NCBI GenBank assembly: GCA_964495935.1
Contig: CAZBXQ010000071.1
Span: 1 to 16,169, forward strand
Reading direction: 5' to 3'
Source of the DNA: JAJYSO01 sp964495935
GTDB taxonomy: Bacteria; Bacteroidota; Bacteroidia; Flavobacteriales; Flavobacteriaceae
Length of the DNA: 16,169 nt
Shown piece by piece: positions 8,267 to 15,277 of the stretch (its first letter is position 1; each line of letters starts with the position of its first letter). The position numbers and the translations under genes are program-made. The notes under the pieces are model-generated. The model saw nothing but the letters and a program-made list of their open reading frames with translations, was not told the DNA's origin and did no database searches.

Positions 8267-8278
8267 CATTGGGGTCTT

Positions 8279-9058
8279 TTAGAGGATTGCAACGCTGTCA
8301 ATGACTATTTCGACTGTTTTCTGATTGGCTGAGGGAGCCCCTCTAAAAAGCCAGAGGTTGATTTTAAGTTTTTCATTGTTTTCTGATGGGATGTTGTCTC
8401 CTGCGTAAACCCAAGAACTAATTGTATCCTTTGAATCCCCCGCGCTGGTATGGCCGTCAAAACTGGCAAATTCAATACTATCTTTTCTCCAATTGAAAAG
8501 GTGTATGGATGGAGCGGACCAATCCGTCCAGGCAAATCTTTTTTTATTTCCCATTTTTTCTGCGGGTTGCACGGCATATTGAGCCATCTTATTATCCGCC
8601 TTAGACCATTTTGAAAACTCTATATCAATTTCCTCCTCGTCATTTTTATAGATGAATAATCCAACAACTATATTTTGATCTATTTCTTTTGTTTTGTCGG
8701 ATAGATAAAAGACATATTTTTTATATCCGTAGGATTGCCGAAGAGTTACCTCTGCACAATACCACTCGTGATTTTCATGGGTTATTTTCAAATGGAGGCT
8801 TCCGCTCTCATCGACCCAGACATTTTTTGACGAATCGCTAAACAAGTTGGGGCCCGGACCCTCTCTTTTTCCTTCGGTGTTTCTGACTACCCAATCAAGC
8901 CCTGAAAACGAGATAATCCTTGTAATTCCCTTATCATCTTGGACCTCATTTTCTGTTGGAGTGGAGGAACTACAGCCTATCAAAAAGATAATGAGGTAAC
9001 CGATGAATACAAATGAGCATCCTTTCTTGATGGAAATATTATGTTTTATTTTGAACAA
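8279..9058 (-). CDS. GH16-like (concanavalin-A fold) lipoprotein, TTG start
   Basis: A 259-residue predicted lipoprotein with a lipobox L-I-G-C (Cys29) after a hydrophobic stretch, followed by an acidic linker (NEVQDD) of the sort that favours surface display in Bacteroidota. The rest (about 50-259) looks like one beta-sandwich domain: NVWVDESGSLHLKI (79-92), WYCAEV, GYKKYVFYL, then EIDIEF (143-148), which fits the GH16 catalytic pattern E-x-D-x-E with Glu143, Asp145 and Glu147. A Trp/Asn-rich C-terminal part (NLWLFRGAP, 234-242) follows. It could cleave an internal glycan bond or act as a binding protein; the family is often annotated GH16 without tested activity. The start is TTG at 9058: an in-frame TGA sits at 9062-9064, and the only nearby ATG (9065) is in another frame and ends after eight codons. 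It lies 25 bp behind the FAS1 gene. Confidence 0.75.
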   Translation of the reverse strand: MFKIKHNISIKKGCSFVFIGYLIIFLIGCSSSTPTENEVQDDKGITRIISFSGLDWVVRNTEGKREGPGPNLFSDSSKNVWVDESGSLHLKITHENHEWYCAEVTLRQSYGYKKYVFYLSDKTKEIDQNIVVGLFIYKNDEEEIDIEFSKWSKADNKMAQYAVQPAEKMGNKKRFAWTDWSAPSIHLFNWRKDSIEFASFDGHTSAGDSKDTISSWVYAGDNIPSENNEKLKINLWLFRGAPSANQKTVEIVIDSVAIL

Positions 9059-9083
9059 AAGTCATAAGTCGTTTGTCGGAAAA

Positions 9084-10535
9084 CTATTTTATCATTATGC
9101 TCAAATCAAAGGGCTCAACTGTTGAACCTGTACGATCTTTTGCTGATAATGAAATATGATCCTTACTTCCGGAACCATCATTAATATAGATTAAATTCAT
9201 GGCGTTGATATCTCCTTGAGTGAATTTGTCTCCGATTTTCAGGATACTTGCTCCTTTGATCAGCCACCCGTGGGTCGGGACCTCTTCTATGGTGTAGATA
9301 ATGTCATTTGGATTGGCCCCAGTAATTTCTAAAACATCCTGCTTTAACACTTCGCTATCACCTTGTCTTACCTGTATTGCCGTATTGGTTTTGATTTCCA
9401 GGATATTATCGCCCGATCCTACAATGGCAACTAAGGTAGGATTTGGGTATTCGTCACTTTCCTTGGAACCGAATTCATCCGTTTCATCACTGCCCGCTTC
9501 TGCGTCGATCATAAATGCAATGCGTCCATGATGATCCAAACTATTATAAAAGTCTGTTATATCAAATTCGAATTTTTCTTTCTTGCTACTAATTAAGCTG
9601 GCAATAGGGTCGGTATCAGGAAAAGTAGCGTTATCAAAGGTAAGCCCCATTTCTGTCCAAGTCGTATCTTGAACCTGATATAAATCGATACTTACACCTT
9701 TTCCGTGAGTAAATTTAACCGCTAACGATAATTTTAAATCGGTGATGATACCTTCTTTTTTGAAATCCCTTAAATCAAACATTAAAAAGGGTTTACGGTC
9801 GTAGAGCCCGTTTCCTGCAACATTTTTTAATAAGAGTAAATCGTTGGTCCCAAAATTTGTTCCCGATTCCGTTCCTCCGTTGATGTAGGTATCGGCAATG
9901 GGGAAAATGGAGTCTCTCACCACATTTTGATCATCTATATCCAGATCGCCTGTTAATGGAGCAGAAAAATAGACCACGGTAGGAACAATGTGAATAATTC
10001 CATTCAAGGCTTCCAGGTTAGAGGTTCGTATAGTAAATTGCTTTGAGGTCTCTTGATTTATAATCCCTTCATAATTGGTGTTATGAGAGAGATACATAAT
10101 TTGACCGTTTTCTGTTTCATAGTCAATGGGATTGTTGCTTTCACTTAATTCCGGGTTTGTGAAGATGACTCTGGAATTGACAATATGATATTTCAGAAGG
10201 TTTGTCAAAATAGGAATAGGAACTTCGTTTAAGGTAGAATAGGAGTTATCTTTCAGATAATTTTTAAAGGCCTCATTGGTTGGAGCGATGAAGGTTTTCT
10301 CATGATCCTCTTCTTGAAACTCACTTTCCAAGTGAGCAATTCTTATTGCCTCCTCAAAGAGGCTGAGAGAATCGCTACTTTGTATGTAGTCCCAAGCTGT
10401 TATCCCAAGCTGCCCATCGTAGGGTGATTTTTTATAGGTGAAGTCATCCTGGATTTCACAATTGTACAACATGCCTACTAAAGCCACAAGACTTGTAATA
10501 AAGACTAATTTTTTGATAAGGTTGATTGCTTTCAT
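9084..10535 (-). CDS. FAS1 / DNRLRE / CSPG-repeat lipoprotein, probable surface glycan-binding protein
   Basis: A 483-residue exported protein in the slot directly after susD where surface glycan-binding proteins usually sit. The signal segment (8-23) ends in L-Y-N-Cys26, a loose lipobox, followed by acidic EIQDD that resembles a surface-export tag. Three regions follow. About 45-190 is a fasciclin (FAS1) domain, with FIAPTNEAF (82-90), YHIV (116-119) and NGIIHIVPTVV (178-188). About 210-370 resembles a DNRLRE/CBM96-type beta domain, with ADTYINGGTESGTNFG (214-229) and LMFDLRDF (251-258). About 385-483 resembles a CSPG/cadherin-like repeat, with VPTHGWL (419-425), FTQGDIN (438-444) and LIYINDGSGSKDH (448-460). 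None shows catalytic residues, so binding or adhesion is the likely role. Domain calls are from motif memory; FAS1 is the surest, the third the least sure. Confidence 0.78.
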   Translation of the reverse strand: MKAINLIKKLVFITSLVALVGMLYNCEIQDDFTYKKSPYDGQLGITAWDYIQSSDSLSLFEEAIRIAHLESEFQEEDHEKTFIAPTNEAFKNYLKDNSYSTLNEVPIPILTNLLKYHIVNSRVIFTNPELSESNNPIDYETENGQIMYLSHNTNYEGIINQETSKQFTIRTSNLEALNGIIHIVPTVVYFSAPLTGDLDIDDQNVVRDSIFPIADTYINGGTESGTNFGTNDLLLLKNVAGNGLYDRKPFLMFDLRDFKKEGIITDLKLSLAVKFTHGKGVSIDLYQVQDTTWTEMGLTFDNATFPDTDPIASLISSKKEKFEFDITDFYNSLDHHGRIAFMIDAEAGSDETDEFGSKESDEYPNPTLVAIVGSGDNILEIKTNTAIQVRQGDSEVLKQDVLEITGANPNDIIYTIEEVPTHGWLIKGASILKIGDKFTQGDINAMNLIYINDGSGSKDHISLSAKDRTGSTVEPFDLSIMIK

Positions 10536-10566
10536 TCTTGAATGTTTTTAGATGGACAAACAGATT

Positions 10567-11925
10567 TTACTTGTAAAACTCATTTTGATCCAAGTTTGGG
10601 TTTCTGTTTAAGGCATCTTCGCTTATGGGCCAGACCAGGTTCTTTTCGTCGTTCAGCCCGTTTATGGGTCCCATTACTTCAATGGCTCTACCCGTACGTA
10701 ACAGGTCAAACCACCGATGTCCTTCAAACGAGAGTTCTATCAGTCGTTCGTGCGATATGGCATGGGCTATATCTCCATACATTTCGGATGCAGATGAGGC
10801 ATCCATTTCCGGGAGATTAGCTCTACGCCGTATAACATTTAGACTTTCGAGGGCTTCCCCTTCTTGTCCGATTTCATTTAGGGCTTCGGCTTTTAATAGG
10901 ATGATATCAGCCAGTCGGAGTAAAACTATATTGTTGGAGGAGGGGTCTGCACTTTCGTCATTAAATCCTTCTCCAAAAAACTTCCATATTTTGCGGGGCT
11001 CATCTTCTGCTACGTCATAAATCAATTTTTGACGGGGATCGTTCTCTTCAAAGGAGTTTCTAAATGATTCGCTGGGGAAATAATCACTGTCGGAGCCCAA
11101 GGCATAAAGTACGCGAAGTTGATTGGTTTGGGTTTCGTCATAACCCACCTCGAAAATACTTTCATTCGAATATCCGCTGGTGAATATTTTTGACCAATCG
11201 CCTATACTAACAAGTGAGTATAAGTTATTAGAGAGAACTTGGTCTGCTGTTTCTATGGCTTTATCATATTCTTTTTGCCACATATAGAGTTTAGTTAACA
11301 GTGCGTAAACTGCTCCCTGGGTGATTAAAATTCGGTCATTGTCACCGCCATAGGTTCTTTTGCAGTTTTCTGATGCATACAGTAGGTCTTCTTCGATTTG
11401 CGCTAAAACCTCCTCTTTAGGACTTCTGGTACTGTAAATATCCTGATCGATACTTTCAAAGGGTTCGGTGAGTAATGGTATGTCGCCCCATATTCGCACC
11501 GCATAAAAATAGGCTAAAGCTCGCAATGCCTTTGATTGCCCGACAAGCTGACGACTAAAATCGCTCTCCTCCTCAAAGGCGTCTGGAATATATTTTATAG
11601 CGTAATTGGCACGGCTTATAACTTCATATAGATTGTTCCAATTAGCAGATGACATAGTTCGAGTGAGCGAATTCTGCTTTAACATTAATGGATCTCCTGA
11701 GTGTCTTGTATCTACTGCATCTGCACGGCCTTCGCCCCAATAAGCAAAATTCCACCGGAAAGTTGACTGTACAGCGTCATAAATTCCATATACTCCGGCT
11801 TGTGCGTCATCTGAAGATTGATAGAACCCGTCGGCAGAAAAACTACTAATAGGATCCTTATCCAACGAACATGAAGAGGCCAACATGATGGTTAAGAGCA
11901 ATACGATATTTTTTATATTGTCCAT
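10567..11925 (-). CDS. susD: SusD/RagB-family glycan-binding outer-membrane lipoprotein
   Basis: Surface lipoprotein that caps the SusC channel and hands it oligosaccharides. The 452 residues are at the short end for the family. Seen: a lipobox L-A-S-S-Cys19 and the typical SLDKDP start of the mature protein; an N-terminal half with TPR-like helices (for example NLYEVISRANYAIKYIPDA and SKALRALAYFYAVRIWGDIPLL); and the C-terminal half with LRLADIILLKAEALNE, a N-x-I-R-R-R-A motif, HERLIELSFEGHRWFDLLRTG and the closing PISEDALNRNPNLDQN that marks SusD proteins. It starts 21 bp after the susC stop, and the FAS1 lipoprotein gene follows after 31 bp, so all three are probably co-transcribed. Ligand specificity cannot be read from the sequence. 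Confidence 0.97.
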   Translation of the reverse strand: MDNIKNIVLLLTIMLASSCSLDKDPISSFSADGFYQSSDDAQAGVYGIYDAVQSTFRWNFAYWGEGRADAVDTRHSGDPLMLKQNSLTRTMSSANWNNLYEVISRANYAIKYIPDAFEEESDFSRQLVGQSKALRALAYFYAVRIWGDIPLLTEPFESIDQDIYSTRSPKEEVLAQIEEDLLYASENCKRTYGGDNDRILITQGAVYALLTKLYMWQKEYDKAIETADQVLSNNLYSLVSIGDWSKIFTSGYSNESIFEVGYDETQTNQLRVLYALGSDSDYFPSESFRNSFEENDPRQKLIYDVAEDEPRKIWKFFGEGFNDESADPSSNNIVLLRLADIILLKAEALNEIGQEGEALESLNVIRRRANLPEMDASSASEMYGDIAHAISHERLIELSFEGHRWFDLLRTGRAIEVMGPINGLNDEKNLVWPISEDALNRNPNLDQNEFYK

Positions 11926-11946
11926 TTTTAAGTGTTTTTATTGTTT

Positions 11947-14900
11947 TTAAAGCCCAATTTTTAGTCCAAGGATAAAGGTACGACTCTGAGGATAGACACC
12001 ATTATCCACTCCTGGGCGAATACCACTAAAAGCATTTACATCGGGGTCGAACCCAGTATAATGTGTCCATGTGATAAGATTGGAAGCTGTTATATAAGCG
12101 TTTAATGAGGTGAGTCCAATAGGATTAATTATTTGTTTTGGGAAGCTATAATTCAGATTTATATTCTTCAATTTTATATAAGAACCGTCTTCTACCCATC
12201 GACTTTGAATCCTACTGTCACTTTCACGGGGGTCGTCTCGAACCGGCTTTGGAAAGTCTGTAATATCCCCCGGTTTTCGCCACCGGTTTAGAGCGTCTGT
12301 AGATAAATTGTTATATCTAACTACAGAGTTTCGTTGATGATTTATTTCACTGTAGATATCGTTTCCATAGGAGAACTGAAAAAATACGCTCAGGCTGAAA
12401 TTCTTGTATGCAAACTCGTTTGTAATACCTCCAAAAAAGTCGGGTGTGGCATCGCCGATGATTTGTTTATCATTATCATCAATTACACCGTCTCCGTTTG
12501 TGTCTTCCCAGATAGGTTCTCCACCTTTAAATGTCGGCCCTTGAGCACCGTAAGTGAGCCCGTCCACATTATCTTCATCGGTTGCATATACGCCATTAAA
12601 CTTATAGCCGAAAAAAGTCCCTATGGGAGATCCTTCTTTAAGAATTTGATATTTCCCATTTTGGATATACCCATTGGTGAGCAACTCTTCGGGAAGATCG
12701 GTTACTTTATTTCGGTTTGCACTAATGTTGAAACGAGTGCTCCATTTGAATTCATTCACTAAATTATGTGTACTTAACGATAATTCTACCCCCTTGTTCT
12801 CAATCCCTCCAATGTTTTGCGTGATGAAAGCGAAACCGGTAGTTCTCGGAATGGGGACGTTGTACAATAAGTCTGAAGTCTTTTTCAAATACATATCTGC
12901 ATTAAGGTTAATTCTGTTTTTCAAGAAAGAAAGATCCAAGCCAACGTTATATTGTGTTGTTTTTTCCCAAGTAAGCCGTTGATTTGGGGTCACGATAGGC
13001 GCGGCCCCCGGCTTGTCTAAATAGTTTGTTCCAACAGTGAACTCACCACGAGCAGTGTAATTGCCTATGGCTTCATTTCCCGTTTGACCCACACTGATTC
13101 GTAATTTACCATCAGTCAGGATGTTGTTTTTAAGGAAAGGTTCATCTGAGAAACGCCATCCTACAGAGGCCGAGGGGAAATAACCGAATCTTTTATCTTT
13201 ACCAAATCGTGAAGAACCATCGGCTCTGAAGTTGACTTCTGCAAGATATTTTCCCTTATAATCATATGAGAGTCTCCCAAAATAAGATCTCATGGAGTGC
13301 TCGTTGGCAACGTTAACTTCTTGGTTTGAAATTGTACCGGCACTGTTTAGAGTCCTTATTTCATCGCTGGAGAAAAACATACCGTCCAAACCGGTCATTT
13401 CAGATTTCCAATTTTGAAAACTGAACCCTGCTACGGCAGATAAATGATGTGTATTGTTAAAGGAATGATTAAAAGAAAGGAAAGTCTCATTACCCCATGT
13501 CAAGTTATTAAGTGATCTTACTGCTCCGGTGTTGTACCCTTCACGGTAGTCCAATGAAGAAGGAATAAATTCATCTTCTTTCATGGCAATAAAGTCAAGG
13601 TTCAGATTACTTCTCAAGGTAAGCCCTTCTGTAATTTCGTATTCTGCAAATTGACTTGCTATAATCCTGTTTTTCTTGTTTAAATGAGTTGCTAATTCTG
13701 CTAAACCAATAGGGTTTCGTTTTCCAAATTGATAGCCGTTCAAAGATCCATCGGGGAGATAATTGGGATATGTAGGTGGGCGAATAAGTAATTCTCGGAT
13801 CACGCTGAGATTTCCTGAACCTCCTGCGTTAATTCGATTGTTTCGATCATGTGTATAAGATAGACTTTGGCCGAATTTCAATTTATCGGAAGCCTTAAAA
13901 TCAAGATTTAATCGAGAGGTAAAACGTTGATAGTTAGAATTCAATACGATTCCATCTTGATCGAGGAAAGATGAACTCCATGCATATTGTGTGTCTTCGG
14001 AACCCCCTCTAACCGAGACGTTGGCTTTATATTGGCGGGCGGTTCTTAGCATTTCTTCCTGCCAATCTACATCACCATTATTTTTTGCATTTAAAGAGTC
14101 TATTATGCTGGGATTGGGAATCTCGGGGTTATCCATGTTTCTATAGGAGTCTATAATAACCTGTCGGTATTGGCTGGCATTCAGAACGCTTAATTTTCTG
14201 GTAATTTCACTCAGACCGTAGGACAGATCTATATTAATTTGCGCTTCACCTACTTTTCCTCTTTTTGTGGTTATCAAGATGACGCCATTTGCTGCTCTTG
14301 ACCCATAGATTGCAGTAGATGACGCGTCTTTTAAAATTTCAATAGACTCAATATCATTGGGGTTAATATCGGCTAATGGGTTTAACGGCGCATCATCTCC
14401 ATTAAGACTCGACAGGGAAATGGACTCTACCGGTATTCCATCAATAACGTAAAGTGGTGAATTGCCTGCATTTAAGGAAGAATTTCCACGTACTCTAAGC
14501 GACATGCCGCCTCCCGGCGCACCCGAACTTGAAGTAACCTGAACGCCAGCCGCTCTACCCTGCAGTACCGATATTGGATCTTGGGCATTTGAATTAGAGA
14601 TTTCTTCGCTTGTGATAGACTCTATTGATCCCGTTAAATCTCTTTTCTTTTTCTTCCCATATCCCACAACGATGAGTTCATCTAGTTCATTCATCGATGG
14701 TTTGAGAACTATATTTAATTGATCTTGTCCATCGATGTTAATATATGCCGTTTCAAACCCAATGGAAGTTATTTTTAAAGTTTCGTTTGGGGAAACTTGT
14801 ATTTTAAAATTTCCATCAAAGTCGGTACTGGTTCCCTTGGATTCATCATCTTGTAAGGTGATATCAACACCAGGGAGGGGAACGCCATCTTCGTCGGTTA

Positions 14901-15003
14901 CAACACCTGTAACAAGCTTTATCTGCTCTTGAGAAGATACCGGTTGAAAGGCACCTAAGAACAACGTTAGAAGAATTAAACTGATTTTAATATGCATGAC
15001 CAT
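11947..15003 (-). CDS. susC: SusC/RagA-family TonB-dependent outer-membrane transporter
   Basis: A 1018-residue TonB-dependent channel that imports oligosaccharides across the outer membrane together with SusD. Seen: a signal peptide (hydrophobic 6-23, SSQ cleavage area at 23-25); a carboxypeptidase-like regulatory domain (about 28-101: VTGVVTDEDGVPLPGVDI); a TonB-box-like ELIVVGYGKKKKRDLTGS (109-126); a plug domain with LQGRAAGVQV, LRVRGNSSLNAG, PLYVIDGIP and the SusC hallmark IEILKDASSTAIYGSRAANGV (222-241 region); then a beta barrel to the C-terminal GLKIGL. No extra N-terminal anti-sigma-interacting (STN) domain is present, which agrees with control by the divergent LacI-type regulator rather than an anti-sigma relay. 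Start may be the ATG at 15003 or the Met two codons later (14997). It is the first gene of the minus-strand operon. Confidence 0.97.
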   Translation of the reverse strand: MVMHIKISLILLTLFLGAFQPVSSQEQIKLVTGVVTDEDGVPLPGVDITLQDDESKGTSTDFDGNFKIQVSPNETLKITSIGFETAYINIDGQDQLNIVLKPSMNELDELIVVGYGKKKKRDLTGSIESITSEEISNSNAQDPISVLQGRAAGVQVTSSSGAPGGGMSLRVRGNSSLNAGNSPLYVIDGIPVESISLSSLNGDDAPLNPLADINPNDIESIEILKDASSTAIYGSRAANGVILITTKRGKVGEAQINIDLSYGLSEITRKLSVLNASQYRQVIIDSYRNMDNPEIPNPSIIDSLNAKNNGDVDWQEEMLRTARQYKANVSVRGGSEDTQYAWSSSFLDQDGIVLNSNYQRFTSRLNLDFKASDKLKFGQSLSYTHDRNNRINAGGSGNLSVIRELLIRPPTYPNYLPDGSLNGYQFGKRNPIGLAELATHLNKKNRIIASQFAEYEITEGLTLRSNLNLDFIAMKEDEFIPSSLDYREGYNTGAVRSLNNLTWGNETFLSFNHSFNNTHHLSAVAGFSFQNWKSEMTGLDGMFFSSDEIRTLNSAGTISNQEVNVANEHSMRSYFGRLSYDYKGKYLAEVNFRADGSSRFGKDKRFGYFPSASVGWRFSDEPFLKNNILTDGKLRISVGQTGNEAIGNYTARGEFTVGTNYLDKPGAAPIVTPNQRLTWEKTTQYNVGLDLSFLKNRINLNADMYLKKTSDLLYNVPIPRTTGFAFITQNIGGIENKGVELSLSTHNLVNEFKWSTRFNISANRNKVTDLPEELLTNGYIQNGKYQILKEGSPIGTFFGYKFNGVYATDEDNVDGLTYGAQGPTFKGGEPIWEDTNGDGVIDDNDKQIIGDATPDFFGGITNEFAYKNFSLSVFFQFSYGNDIYSEINHQRNSVVRYNNLSTDALNRWRKPGDITDFPKPVRDDPRESDSRIQSRWVEDGSYIKLKNINLNYSFPKQIINPIGLTSLNAYITASNLITWTHYTGFDPDVNAFSGIRPGVDNGVYPQSRTFILGLKIGL

Positions 15004-15277
15004 CAGGGTTTAATGTGTATTCAATCTAATGTAATCTATCACATAATTCAGCAAAGTAGCTACAACTCATTTTAAAAAATGATAAATGTGGTTTCAATAA
15101 AGGCTCCTGTGATAAATTAATTGAGGATAAAATTAGGGGCTATGTACGGATAATTAGATTTTATTTAATAAAACTTACGAAAACGTTTTCGTAAGTTAAC
15201 CACAATCATTTTAATGAAGAGTTAAAGAAAAATATATTTCGTAGAGTGAATTGTGATTTTGTTTTAAAAAGTATGAT
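15004..15277. promoter_or_regulatory. Divergent intergenic control region between susC and the LacI-type gene
   Basis: This 274-bp AT-rich stretch has no gene and separates the operon from its presumed regulator. It should hold both promoters. A possible Bacteroidota -7-like element on the plus strand is TATATTTC (15233-15240), close to the TAnnTTTG consensus and about 38 bp before the regulator start; no convincing TTG partner is seen at -33. On the minus strand only a weak match, TACTTTGC (15051-15058), was found. The one strong signal is the palindrome at 15172-15197. Confidence 0.6.
15172..15197. promoter_or_regulatory. Perfect 26-bp palindrome, candidate LacI-family operator
   Basis: All 13 base pairs of the two half-sites match around a central CpG at 15184-15185; the core reads ACGAAAACGTTTTCGT. 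This is the form of LacI/PurR-family operators, whose hinge Leu inserts at a central CpG, and the adjacent regulator has that Leu at residue 56. The site lies 80 bp before the regulator ATG and 168 bp before the susC ATG, so it could control both. No second copy was noticed in the window by eye. Confidence 0.8.

Noticed and set aside
10625..11020. Open frame of 131 codons on the plus strand inside susD
   Set aside because: It is antisense to conserved SusD motifs, Ser/Arg-rich without recognisable motifs, and has no start context.
12334..12762. Open frame of 142 codons on the plus strand inside susC
   Set aside because: It is antisense to a clearly conserved TonB-dependent receptor, shows no domain-like composition and is explained by codon bias of the real gene.
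15051..15058. Possible -7 promoter element (TACTTTGC, minus strand) for susC
   Set aside because: It does not match TAnnTTTG at the right spacing and lacks a TTG at -33, so it is kept only as a weak note in the control region.
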